Shown: positions 34,070 through 42,941 of the stretch, in pieces
Layout of the letters: every line of letters starts with the position of its first letter
Numbering within the stretch: the first letter of the stretch is position 1
Source of the DNA: HGM04593 sp045589695
GTDB lineage: Bacteria > Bacteroidota > Bacteroidia > Bacteroidales > Bacteroidaceae
Length of the DNA: 64,000 bases
Assembly (NCBI GenBank): GCA_045589695.1
Contig: JAZNPP010000056.1
Span: forward strand, 1 to 64,000
Direction of reading: 5' to 3'
Position numbers and translations under genes: made by a program
The notes under the pieces: model-generated
Database searches by the model: none
Seen by the model: the letters and a program-made list of their open reading frames with translations, nothing else
What the model was told of the DNA's origin: nothing

Positions 34070-36391
34070 ATGAGATTGAAAAGTCTATACATAATCACAA
34101 TAACGGCATTGATGCTTGCGGCATGTTCGACCACCAAACTGATACCTGACGGCGAACAGCTTTATACCGGCATGAAAAGCACCGAATTTGTCGGCAAGAA
34201 GAAATATGCCGCTACGGCTACAGGCAAGAGCGCTATCGAGGAGGTGACATACGCGCTTGACTGCGCTCCCAACGGCTCACTTCTCGGCAGCTCAAGATGG
34301 CGTGCCCTGCCTATCGGGCTCTGGTGGTACAACGCCTTCCGCAATTCAAAAAGCATGCTCGGCAAATGGTTCTTCAACACATTCGCCACCGACCCTGTGC
34401 TTATTTCAGACGTAAACCCGGAACTGCGTGCCGAAGTAGCAACAGAAGTGCTTAAATACTACGGATACTTCAACGGCAAGACAACAGCTGAGACAATCAC
34501 CGGCAAGAAAAACGCAAAGACGGCCAAAGTAAAATATACCGTAACGCTGAACGAGCCGTACATGTACGACAGCATCTCGTACAGCGGCTTCCCCGCTCCT
34601 GCCGACAGCATAATAAAGGCAACGTGGAACAGGCGGCTCGTGAAGAGCGGCGAGCAGTTCAATGCTGCATTAATGGAGGAAGAACGCACAAGGCTGAGCA
34701 AACTGTTCAGGAACGAAGGTTACTACTATTTCCAGCCCGGCAGCATAACATATCTCGCCGACAGCGTGAACGCCCCGGGGAAAATATCCATGCGCATACA
34801 GCCGGCCGCCAACCTGCCCAAACGTGCATTGCAGCAATGGAAGTTCGGCAAGATAAACATCCGTATTCCGCAGAACAGCTCAACCGGCGGCAACAGAACA
34901 GCCGAGAGCGACACGCTGAGCCGAAGAAATTTCTCTTACATTTACAACGGCAAGAGACCGCCTGTAAAGATAGGCGCCTTGCTTCGTAACGTTCAAATCA
35001 GGACCGGGCAGCTATACTCGAACGACAAACAGCAAGAGGCGTTCAAGAGACTGAGCCAGATGAACATATTCAGCAACATTAATTTCGCCCTCACGCCAAG
35101 AGGAGAGAGCGACACTCTTGACTTAAACATCACAGCTCAGCTCGACAAGCCGTACGACTTCAGTTTCGAACTTAACGCCACATCGAAGAGCAACGACCAG
35201 ATAGGCCCCGGAAGCAGGATAAGCCTTGCGAAAAAGAATGTGTTCCGAGGCGGCGAAATGCTCAAGTTCACTCTTAAAGGCTCGTACGAGTGGCAGACCG
35301 ACAAGAATGTCACGGGACGCTCAAGCGTGATAAACTCATGGGAAATAGGCGGCGACGTAGCGTTGTCCTTTCCCCGCCTGTTCTTCCCTATCGTTCACCG
35401 CCGTTACCTGCGCGTACCATCGACAACGTCGCTGAGACTGCACGCGAACGTGATGAACCGTTCAGGATTCTTCAGAATGGTACGTGCCGGAGGCGATGCC
35501 ACATACAAGATATTCTCGCACAGCACGACAACGCACACAGTCATACCGTTCCGCCTGACATACGACATGCTGCTCAGCACCACAGCGAAGTTCGACTCTA
35601 TCGCAAAGAGCAACCGTTCTATCGAGAACAGTTTCCGCGACCAGTTCATACCGGCTATGCAATATACATACTTGTATGACAACACAAATACCGACCACAG
35701 GAACAAGACAAGCATCGAGGTGTCGGTGACGCAGGCCGGAAACATAACGTCCCTGTTCTTCTATGCGTTCGGAAAGGGTTTCAACACCAAGAACAAGAAC
35801 ATATTCGGTAACCCTTACGCGCAATTCGTCAAAGCTACCGCAGAGATGAGACAGCTGTGGAAGATTGACCGCAACCAGTACATAGCGACAAGAATACTGG
35901 CCGGAGCGATACACAGCTACGGGAATTCCGAATATGCCCCGTACAGCGAACAGTTCTACATCGGCGGCGCCAATAGCCTCAGGGCATTCACGACACGCTC
36001 CATAGGCCCGGGAAGTTTCAGGCCCGACGGCAAGAACAGATACTCCTACCTCGACGAAACAGGTACTCTGAAGTTAGAGATGAACGTGGAATACCGATTC
36101 AGGATTATACAGGACCTGCACGGCGCCGTGTTCGTCGATGCGGGAAACATCTGGCTGATGAAAGAGGACCCCGAACGCCCGGGAGGTGAGATAAAAGCCG
36201 ATACGTTCGCCAAACAGATAGCCTTGAATACAGGTTTCGGCATAAGATACGACCTTGAGTTCTTAGTACTCAGACTTGACTTCGGACTCGGACTGCATGC
36301 GCCTTATGAGACAAAGCGGAAAGGCTATTTCAACCTCTCGCCGTTCAAGGACGGCTTTGCCTGGCATTTCGCTATCGGATACCCGTTCTGA
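34070..36391 (+). CDS. tamL: TamL-type lipoprotein of the Omp85 (BamA/TamA) family
   Basis: 773 aa with a lipoprotein signal (ALMLAAC, Cys at about residue 19). POTRA-like domains occupy roughly residues 35-400 and a C-terminal 16-strand barrel follows. SEQFYIGGANSLRAFTTRSIGPGSF is the Omp85 lid-lock (motif 3-like) region and the protein ends in an aromatic IGYPF C-terminus. Bacteroidota carry lipidated TamA homologues called TamL, and the one-base spacing after tamB supports this assignment. The pair would handle insertion of outer-membrane proteins or lipid homeostasis. Confidence 0.93.
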   Translation: MRLKSLYIITITALMLAACSTTKLIPDGEQLYTGMKSTEFVGKKKYAATATGKSAIEEVTYALDCAPNGSLLGSSRWRALPIGLWWYNAFRNSKSMLGKWFFNTFATDPVLISDVNPELRAEVATEVLKYYGYFNGKTTAETITGKKNAKTAKVKYTVTLNEPYMYDSISYSGFPAPADSIIKATWNRRLVKSGEQFNAALMEEERTRLSKLFRNEGYYYFQPGSITYLADSVNAPGKISMRIQPAANLPKRALQQWKFGKINIRIPQNSSTGGNRTAESDTLSRRNFSYIYNGKRPPVKIGALLRNVQIRTGQLYSNDKQQEAFKRLSQMNIFSNINFALTPRGESDTLDLNITAQLDKPYDFSFELNATSKSNDQIGPGSRISLAKKNVFRGGEMLKFTLKGSYEWQTDKNVTGRSSVINSWEIGGDVALSFPRLFFPIVHRRYLRVPSTTSLRLHANVMNRSGFFRMVRAGGDATYKIFSHSTTTHTVIPFRLTYDMLLSTTAKFDSIAKSNRSIENSFRDQFIPAMQYTYLYDNTNTDHRNKTSIEVSVTQAGNITSLFFYAFGKGFNTKNKNIFGNPYAQFVKATAEMRQLWKIDRNQYIATRILAGAIHSYGNSEYAPYSEQFYIGGANSLRAFTTRSIGPGSFRPDGKNRYSYLDETGTLKLEMNVEYRFRIIQDLHGAVFVDAGNIWLMKEDPERPGGEIKADTFAKQIALNTGFGIRYDLEFLVLRLDFGLGLHAPYETKRKGYFNLSPFKDGFAWHFAIGYPF

Positions 36392-36445
36392 TGTATATAA
36401 AAAAGTTTTTTACTGTTTTTTTGCAAATTATTAACTTTTTAATTG

Positions 36446-36453
36446 TACCTTTG
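36446..36453 (+). promoter_or_regulatory. -7 box TACCTTTG for the nucleotidyltransferase
   Basis: Exact TAnnTTTG match 70 bases before the ATG at 36524, with an AT-rich upstream stretch. Confidence 0.65.
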
Positions 36454-36523
36454 GAAAGAATGGCTCACGACAGCCGCTCTCACACTGAAAAACATTTATA
36501 ATTAACACTTAATATTTACAAAA

Positions 36524-37429
36524 ATGAAACCTACACTTTTTGTTTTGGCTGCAGGTATGGGCAGCCGTTATGGCGGTTTGAAACAGTTGGACGGTCTTGG
36601 TCCTAACGGAGAGACAATCATGGACTACTCTATCTTTGATGCTATCCGTGGCGGTTTCGGCAAATTGGTATTCGTTATCCGCAAGGATTTTGAAGCGGAC
36701 TTCCGTGAAAAGGTATTGAGCAAGTACGAAGGTCACATTCCTACAGAACTTGTATTCCAGGCTATCGACAACCTCCCCGAAGGTTTTGAGGTGCCGGCGG
36801 ATCGTACAAAGCCCTGGGGCACAAACCACGCTGTACTTATGGGAAAAGATGTTATCAAGGAGCCTTTCGCAGTAATCAACGCCGATGACTTCTACGGACG
36901 TGACGCATTTGCCGTTATGGGCAAGTGGCTCAGCGAACTTCCCGAAGGCAGCACAGGCCGCTACTCAATGGTAGGTTTCCGCATCTGCAACACATTGAGC
37001 GAGAATGGCAGCGTTGCGCGCGGCGTTTGCGAGAAGAACGAACAGAACATGCTTACAGGCGTTGTAGAGCGTACAGAAATTATGCGTGTAGACGGCCCTA
37101 TCTGCTTCAAGGACGAAGAGGGCGCATGGCAGCCTGTAGCGGAAGAGACACCGGTATCTATGAACTTCTGGGGCTTCACACCTGACTACTTCAAGTATTC
37201 AGAGGAGCAGTTCGTGGACTTCTTGAAGGAGAACATCGACAAGCCGAAGGCAGAATACTTCATCCCGCTTGTAGTGAACAACCTCACCACTTCCGGTACA
37301 GCAAGCTGCGAGGTACTTGACACGACAGCAAAGTGGTTCGGCGTTACATACGCAGCTGACCGCCCAGCAACAGTCGAGAAGATTCAGTCACTCGTTGATG
37401 CCGGTGAATATCCCGAAAAGCTGTTCTAA
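36524..37429 (+). CDS. Sugar-phosphate nucleotidyltransferase family protein
   Basis: 301 aa. Begins TLFVLAAGMGSRYGGLKQLD, the NTP-binding signature with GSRYGG instead of the common GTRL; WGTNHAVLMGKDVI and INADDFYGRDAF (metal Asp pair) follow. A hexose-1-phosphate or similar substrate is likely, but I cannot say whether UTP, CTP or GTP is used. Codon use is strongly biased and third positions resemble ribosomal genes, suggesting high expression. Single-gene unit with its own promoter and a very strong terminator. Confidence 0.88.
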   Translation: MKPTLFVLAAGMGSRYGGLKQLDGLGPNGETIMDYSIFDAIRGGFGKLVFVIRKDFEADFREKVLSKYEGHIPTELVFQAIDNLPEGFEVPADRTKPWGTNHAVLMGKDVIKEPFAVINADDFYGRDAFAVMGKWLSELPEGSTGRYSMVGFRICNTLSENGSVARGVCEKNEQNMLTGVVERTEIMRVDGPICFKDEEGAWQPVAEETPVSMNFWGFTPDYFKYSEEQFVDFLKENIDKPKAEYFIPLVVNNLTTSGTASCEVLDTTAKWFGVTYAADRPATVEKIQSLVDAGEYPEKLF

Positions 37430-37442
37430 AAAAGGAACAGAA

Positions 37443-37490
37443 TTCACAAAAACAGGCTTCCGAAGAAAATCGGAAGCCTGTTTTTGTGAA
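37443..37490 (+). terminator. Terminator after the nucleotidyltransferase
   Basis: Perfect 21-bp stem (37443-37463 with 37470-37490) around a 6-base AGAAAA loop, with a TTTTTGTGAA end; starts 13 bases after the stop. Confidence 0.9.
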
Positions 37491-37604
37491 GAAAAAAGTA
37501 ATAGCCTGCAATGTACGAGAGATTATCTTATAGGAGCGTAAACGAAGTCTCAGCTATTCTTGCTCCGCAAAGAACCCCGACCCTAACAGCTTACCAAGAT
37601 GAAT

Positions 37605-37629
37605 AAAGCAGGCCCCATGGACCTGCTTT
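37605..37629 (-). terminator. Hairpin after tRNA-Gly
   Basis: On the minus strand AAAGCAGGTCC-ATG-GGGCCTGCTTT pairs over 11 positions, with one G-U wobble that is only paired in minus-strand RNA, 7 bases past the tRNA end. T-tract is short. Confidence 0.6.
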
Positions 37630-37636
37630 GCTTTAG

Positions 37637-37709
37637 AGCGGCAAACGGGGCTCGAACCCGCGACCCTCAGCTTGGGAAGCTGATGCTCTACCAACTGAGC
37701 TACTGCCGC
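37637..37709 (-). tRNA. tRNA-Gly (CCC)
   Basis: 73 bases forming a full cloverleaf: acceptor GCGGCAG paired with TTGCCGC (one G-U), anticodon loop TTCCCAA giving CCC, T-loop TTCGAGC, discriminator T. CCA is not encoded. It reads GGG. Preceded by a TATCTTCG box and followed by a hairpin. Confidence 0.93.
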
Positions 37710-37724
37710 AATGCATCTTCTCTG

Positions 37725-37732
37725 CGAAGATA
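37725..37732 (-). promoter_or_regulatory. -7 box TATCTTCG for tRNA-Gly
   Basis: Minus-strand TATCTTCG 15 bases before tRNA position 1; same octamer as at rlmN and others. Confidence 0.5.
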
Positions 37733-37801
37733 CAACTATTTTTCATGATTCAGCCAACAGCGATTAAATTTTTCTAATAAATTAACACCTGACCCATCCG
37801 A

Positions 37802-39292
37802 TCATTCAGAATTCCCCTCAACCTCGGAACTTGCTATAGTCAGCAGATTGTCGCCCGGCAGCAGTTCGACCATACCTGTCGGAACAATGTATTTCTCGCC
37901 TCGTTTAATCATTACCACAAGCACCCCCTGCGGCAAGCCGAGCGACTTGAGAGTATTACCTTTTTCGGCGATAAGTTCCTCGGTAATCTTTATCTCGCTT
38001 TGTTCTCCGGCCTCTTCGGGCAAATCCACATTAAAATCCACCTCCTTCTTGACAGGCAGCAGCAGATTCAGTTTTTTCGCGGACGCGACGATTGTGCTGC
38101 CTTGCAGAACAAGGGAGAGCAGAGTTATGAAAAAAACAATATTAAAGATGTCATTGCTGCCAGGCACATGCTCCACAACCGGATAAATCGCGAATATTAT
38201 GGGCACTGCTCCCCTGAGTCCCACCCATGATATGAAGAACTTCGAGGGCACCGTGATATTCTTGAACGGCAAGAGAGAGATGAATACACTCAGCGGCCTT
38301 GCCACAAGCATCATGAATATACCGATGAAGAGAGCGGCTACAGCAGTCTTCCACATCTCGCTCGGATTTACAAGCAGGCCAAGCAGCAGGAACATGCATA
38401 TCTGAACTATCCATGTCATTCCGTCGAAAAAGGCGTACACCTGTTTTCGGCTCTTCATCTTGTTATTTCCGACAATTATACCCACAATATACACGGCAAG
38501 GTACCCGTTGCCGTCGAGAAGGTCACTGAAGGCAAAAGTAAAGAAGACGATGCTCAGAAGCATTATCGAATAAAGAGGTATATTATCTATATTAACCCTC
38601 TTCATAAACCATACGGCAGCAAAACCGGCACACACGCCTATCATGGCGCCTGCGGCGAACTGCTGGACAAGTATCTTCAGCGAATCGACAAACAGCAGAG
38701 CGAAGTCCGTACCCGCCGTGCCGGACTCGCCTAATGTCAAAGAGAGCTGTATAAGCACAATGGTAAGTATATATGCCATAGGGTCGTTGCTTCCGCTCTC
38801 AAGTTCGAGCATCGGCTGAAGATTATTCTTCAGGTTAATATTCTTGCTCCTGAGAAGATTGAATACCGATGCAGAATCGGTTGATGACATTGTCGCCGCC
38901 AAAAGGAAACATGTCACCAATGGAAGTTCAAAGGAGAGAAGCGGCCATTCCGCAAGCATGAATATGAATGTTCCCGTCAGAAGCGTAGTGAGAAGCACTC
39001 CAACTGTAGAGAGAGTCAGTCCAGGCCCCATGACAGGCTTTATATCGCCGAGACTTGTCTCAAGACCGCCTGTGAACAGAATAACGCAAAGGGCTACCAT
39101 GCCCACAAACTGCGCCTGCCCCATATTGTCGAAATGTATTCCCAAGCCGTCACAGCCGAACAGCATTCCCGCTACAAGAAAAAGCAGTAAAGCAGGCAAG
39201 CCGAAACGGCCGCCCGCCTTTGTGATGAGAATACTGCAAAAAATCAGTATTGACCCAACAAGCAACAGATTACCCGATGTAAAGAATATCAT
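37802..39292 (-). CDS. CPA1-type K+/H+ (or Na+/H+) antiporter with TrkA-C domain
   Basis: 496 aa. About 12 transmembrane segments, with the CPA family core ATMSSTDSASVF and ELESGSNDPMAY (the Asp pair region). The last ~90 residues form a soluble TrkA_C/RCK-C-like domain (LKSLGLPQGVLVVMIKRGEK then LLPGDNLLTI), as in NhaP2/CvrA-type potassium/proton antiporters. It would help cation and pH balance. Starts 21 bases after dcuB stops, so it is probably the last gene of the glutaminase operon. Confidence 0.9.
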   Translation of the reverse strand: MIFFTSGNLLLVGSILIFCSILITKAGGRFGLPALLLFLVAGMLFGCDGLGIHFDNMGQAQFVGMVALCVILFTGGLETSLGDIKPVMGPGLTLSTVGVLLTTLLTGTFIFMLAEWPLLSFELPLVTCFLLAATMSSTDSASVFNLLRSKNINLKNNLQPMLELESGSNDPMAYILTIVLIQLSLTLGESGTAGTDFALLFVDSLKILVQQFAAGAMIGVCAGFAAVWFMKRVNIDNIPLYSIMLLSIVFFTFAFSDLLDGNGYLAVYIVGIIVGNNKMKSRKQVYAFFDGMTWIVQICMFLLLGLLVNPSEMWKTAVAALFIGIFMMLVARPLSVFISLLPFKNITVPSKFFISWVGLRGAVPIIFAIYPVVEHVPGSNDIFNIVFFITLLSLVLQGSTIVASAKKLNLLLPVKKEVDFNVDLPEEAGEQSEIKITEELIAEKGNTLKSLGLPQGVLVVMIKRGEKYIVPTGMVELLPGDNLLTIASSEVEGNSE

Positions 39293-39313
39293 ATACTCAT
39301 TTCGTTAAACGCA

Positions 39314-40612
39314 TCAATAAATACGTATCAGCAAAAGCCCGACAAGCAGCGCCACCGCTGTAGCCACAAGCCCCGGCATCATGAACGAATGGTTCAGTAT
39401 CCACTTGCCGATACGTGTAGTGCCCGTGCGGTCAAAGTTAATGGCAGCGACAAGCGTAGGATAGTTAGGAATGAAGAAGTAGCCGTTCACCGCAGGGAAA
39501 AGAGCAATGAGCATCATTGGGTTTATGCCTAACGCCACTCCCAACGGAACAATGGCACGTACCGTCGCCGCTTGGCTGTAAAGAAGTATGGACATCACGA
39601 ACAGCGCGCCGCCGAAAAGCCAGGGCATGTCGGTAACCACATGCTTTATGGACTCTGTAAGACCTGTTATATTGCCGTTTATGAAAGTATCGCCCATCCA
39701 TGCGATACCGAAGATCGCCACCACCGCCTGCATTCCGGCAGAGAAGACACTGCCCTGAGCGGCCTTCGTTCCGCTCGTACGTGTCACAAGAAGAATGACG
39801 GCCGCAACGGCAAGCATGAGTATCTCTATCAGCGACGGCATGTCAAGCAGTTTGCCGTCGAAAGATGGACGCAGTGAAGGCATTGAGCCGAACAGCACGA
39901 TGAGCAGCGTCGCCGCAATGAAAAGCATTACCGAAACACGCGCGTTGAAAACATTCTTCACATCCTTCAGTTCCGCATGCTTCACATCCATTTCGCCGGC
40001 ATTCAGCCTTTTCAGGTATTCGGGATCTTCGACAAGTTCCTTGCCGACCCTCATTGACGCGAAGGCGCCGACAAGCACGCCTGCCAGAGTCGCCGGGATG
40101 CTGACTTTGAGAATGTCGAACAGAGTGATGTCATACCCCGACAGCAGACCGAGCAGAGCGACTGTTGCCGCAGAAATAGGAGAAGCCGTAATAGCCTGCT
40201 GAGAAGCGATTACGGCAATGCCCAACGGTCTTTCGGGACGGATTTTCGTTTCCGTCGCCACCTCGGCTATCACGGGAAGCACCGAATAGGCCACATGCCC
40301 GGTGCCTGCAAGAAATGTGAATGTATAAGTCACCAAAGGAGCCAGAATTGTAACATATTGCGGATGTTTGCGCAAAATACGCTCGGCCACCTTCACCATG
40401 TAGTCAAGGCCGCCCGCCGCCTGCATGCATGCCGCGGCGGATATTACCGCCGCAATCATCAGCATCACGTCTATCGGCGGCGCGGTAGGCTGAAGGCCGA
40501 ACACGAATGTCAGCACAGCGACGCCTACGCCGCCCATGACGCCAAGACCGATACCTCCGAGCCTCGCTCCCAGAATAATGAACGTAAGAACAAATAGTAG
40601 TTGAATCAGCAT
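39314..40612 (-). CDS. Anaerobic C4-dicarboxylate antiporter (DcuA/DcuB family)
   Basis: 432 aa, 10-12 membrane segments, colinear with DcuA/DcuB: LGVMGGVGVAVLTFVFGL near the start, TFLAGTGHVAYSVLPVI, ASQQAITASPISAATVALLG and NYPTLVAAINFDRTGTTRIG. These carriers exchange aspartate, fumarate or malate for succinate during anaerobic growth. Its place right after exported asparaginase and a porin suggests that aspartate made from asparagine is its import substrate here. DcuA versus DcuB cannot be separated by eye. Confidence 0.95.
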   Translation of the reverse strand: MLIQLLFVLTFIILGARLGGIGLGVMGGVGVAVLTFVFGLQPTAPPIDVMLMIAAVISAAACMQAAGGLDYMVKVAERILRKHPQYVTILAPLVTYTFTFLAGTGHVAYSVLPVIAEVATETKIRPERPLGIAVIASQQAITASPISAATVALLGLLSGYDITLFDILKVSIPATLAGVLVGAFASMRVGKELVEDPEYLKRLNAGEMDVKHAELKDVKNVFNARVSVMLFIAATLLIVLFGSMPSLRPSFDGKLLDMPSLIEILMLAVAAVILLVTRTSGTKAAQGSVFSAGMQAVVAIFGIAWMGDTFINGNITGLTESIKHVVTDMPWLFGGALFVMSILLYSQAATVRAIVPLGVALGINPMMLIALFPAVNGYFFIPNYPTLVAAINFDRTGTTRIGKWILNHSFMMPGLVATAVALLVGLLLIRIY

Positions 40613-40637
40613 AAGTTATAAGCCATTTGTCGCTCCG

Positions 40638-41789
40638 TCAAAAAACGGGCAGTTTGTATATAAAGCCCAATGATACCCTTTGCGTGCTATAGTTGTCGTT
40701 TCCGTAAAATTCAGCTCTTTCAGTAAACATGTGCGTCTGCCCAATAAAAGCAAGGTAGAAGTGCAGGTTCGACTCCATAGGATAGAACTCTATTCCGCCC
40801 TGATAGCCCACCGACGTGCGGTAGTTGCCCTTTTTGAGCGTACCGTTATCCTTATATACCGATGCCGTCTCGAACATGCCTTGAGCGAAGAAATTCCACT
40901 TAGGCAAGAAGCGGTAGTTTACCTTTGCCACGAATGAGTTATACATGGTGTTGAAAGTATTATGACCGGCGAAAGCGACCTGGCCGCCGCAGATGTTAGT
41001 AATGATGCCCTTGCGGTCGAGCTGCTCCGTAGAAGTCATGATATCGAAGTACATGTTGCATTTTTCGGAGAAATTGAATTGGTTGCCCAATGCGAAGTAG
41101 AACATATACTTGTCCTTAGCCTCATTCATAACCGAAGCCGACCAACGTGTCTGATATATGCCCATTGTACCGTTCCAGTTTACAGAATATACAAGCGGAA
41201 GACGTGAAGCCTCAATGCCTCTGCCGTATTCCGATTCCGTGCTGCCGTTAAGGCTGTTGAGCGCCTGGAACTGAAGCTGATGCTTCGGATTGATGTCATA
41301 GATAAGAGTCAAACCGGTCATAAAGTTGCTCATGTTCTCAATCATTTCGCTGTACTGGTATATCTCTATCGGGTTAAGGTCGTACTCAAAGCCGCCGTAC
41401 GCAACGCCCTGCTTGCCGGCAAAGATTGAAAGATGCTTGTTGAACTTGACTCCTATAGCCGCATAATCGATAGACTTGGGCAAATTGTCTATCATGCCTC
41501 CGCCTTCGTTTCCGCGATTAAGACGCTGGCGCCAACGGTATGACAGCCAATCGGTAACCTGTCCCGTAGCCTCGATGCGGAACTGCTGCATATTGAACGC
41601 TCCCTGATTGAAGCCGGGAGCGCCGTAGTTGAACTTAGCGTCAAAACCCGCATGCATGTTCAGGTACAGGTTGAACCAATCCTGCTTCTTCTCCATTTTT
41701 GCCACACGCTCAAAGAGAGTCTTCTCGTTCTGCGCAGACAACGCTGTTACTATAAACGCCAAAAAGAGTGTCGAAAAAAACTTTTTCAT
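40638..41789 (-). CDS. Outer-membrane porin (Porin_O_P-like)
   Basis: 383 aa using the ATG at 41789, which starts a clean signal peptide (KKFFSTLFLAFIVTALSAQ); the frame could begin at 41813 within the asparaginase stop region, but that would bury the signal. A short coiled segment (EKTLFERVAKMEKKQDWFN) precedes alternating beta strands and a C-terminal SLGFIYKLPVF ending in Phe, typical of barrels. It resembles the phosphate-selective porin O/P-like group, but here it probably passes amides or dicarboxylates, judging by its neighbours. Substrate is inference. Confidence 0.85.
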   Translation of the reverse strand: MKKFFSTLFLAFIVTALSAQNEKTLFERVAKMEKKQDWFNLYLNMHAGFDAKFNYGAPGFNQGAFNMQQFRIEATGQVTDWLSYRWRQRLNRGNEGGGMIDNLPKSIDYAAIGVKFNKHLSIFAGKQGVAYGGFEYDLNPIEIYQYSEMIENMSNFMTGLTLIYDINPKHQLQFQALNSLNGSTESEYGRGIEASRLPLVYSVNWNGTMGIYQTRWSASVMNEAKDKYMFYFALGNQFNFSEKCNMYFDIMTSTEQLDRKGIITNICGGQVAFAGHNTFNTMYNSFVAKVNYRFLPKWNFFAQGMFETASVYKDNGTLKKGNYRTSVGYQGGIEFYPMESNLHFYLAFIGQTHMFTERAEFYGNDNYSTQRVSLGFIYKLPVF

Positions 41790-41802
41790 ATCCGTGTCTT
41801 GT

Positions 41803-42858
41803 TTAATATTCATTGAAATATTTCTGTATAGCCTGCCAATCGTTTGTCTTCGTCAATGCCAGCATAAGCAGAATACGGGCTTTCTGCGGATTGAGTCCCC
41901 ATGAAGCGACGAACTGGTACTTATTGTCATCGACCTCCGCATCGAGAGTAGTCGCACCTGTAGGCACACGGCTTGAACGCACCACAATCACACCGGCCTT
42001 TCGCGCCTTTTCGAGTTCCGGAAAGACATTCTTGTGAATATTGCCGTTTCCCACGCCGGCATAAACGATACCTTTATAACCCTTCTCGACCATCATGTTC
42101 ACGACATCGCCTTCGACATTGGAGTAGCCGTACGCAATACCGACTTTCGGCAACGAGTATAGAGAACTTACATTGAAAAGAGGAGCGTGCAGAGGCTCAG
42201 CTGCCACCTTATAATGCACCTTGCCGTTGTGAACATAGCCTAAAGGACCGAAATTAGGTGACTGGAATGTCTCGACGCTTGTAGTATTCGTCTTTGTCAC
42301 GTCGCGAGCGCCATACACCTTGTCGTTCATGCACACCACCACTCCACGGCCTTTTGACTCAGGCGACGACGCCACAACGACCGCATTGAAAAGATTTGCA
42401 GGGCCGTCGGCTCCTATAGCAGTGGAAGGACGCATTGCGCCGACAAGAACGACAGGTTTCTCATTTCCGAGAACAAGGCTGAGGAAGAATGCGGTCTCTT
42501 CCATCGTGTCCGTTCCGTGAGTAACCACAATGCCATCTACGTCGGGTTGCGCAAGCAGCTCCTTTATCCTTTTAGCGAGAGTAAGCCACACGCTGTCGCT
42601 CATATCCTGAGAGCCTATGTTCACGACCTGCTCGCCCTGTACGTCGGCGATGTCGTTTATTACAGGCACCGCATCGAGCAGAGCGCCTATGGCGACCTGC
42701 CCTGCCGAGTATTGTGACTTAGTGGCCGAAGAGCCCGAACCGGCTATCGTTCCGCCTGTCGCAAGAATTCGCACATTAGGCTTCTGCTGGGCAAAAGCTA
42801 CACCCGCTGACAGCAACAATATTGCCGCAAAGAGATAAAATCTTTTCATTTTTTTCAT
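41803..42858 (-). CDS. ansB: Type II (exported) L-asparaginase
   Basis: 351 aa with a signal peptide (about residues 1-23, LLLSAGVAFAQQ), so periplasmic. Both active-site motifs are present: ILATGGTIAGSG (nucleophilic Thr) and VVTHGTDTMEETAFF (Thr-Asp-Lys system), plus VVLVGAMRPSTAIGADG. It converts asparagine, and often some glutamine, to aspartate (glutamate) and ammonia. Lies between glsA and the porin gene; 83 bases separate it from glsA. Confidence 0.96.
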   Translation of the reverse strand: MKKMKRFYLFAAILLLSAGVAFAQQKPNVRILATGGTIAGSGSSATKSQYSAGQVAIGALLDAVPVINDIADVQGEQVVNIGSQDMSDSVWLTLAKRIKELLAQPDVDGIVVTHGTDTMEETAFFLSLVLGNEKPVVLVGAMRPSTAIGADGPANLFNAVVVASSPESKGRGVVVCMNDKVYGARDVTKTNTTSVETFQSPNFGPLGYVHNGKVHYKVAAEPLHAPLFNVSSLYSLPKVGIAYGYSNVEGDVVNMMVEKGYKGIVYAGVGNGNIHKNVFPELEKARKAGVIVVRSSRVPTGATTLDAEVDDNKYQFVASWGLNPQKARILLMLALTKTNDWQAIQKYFNEY

Positions 42859-42941
42859 AACTCAATATTTTTTATCATACATTTTACAAACACATGTGCG
42901 GGAGTTTTGTTGCCATACCATGCCGGAAGAGCCGCAGAGCG

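Noticed and set aside
36524..37429. Naming the nucleotidyltransferase galU
   Set aside because: The signature GSRYGGLKQLD differs from typical GalU and the substrate cannot be read; a gene symbol would overstate the evidence.
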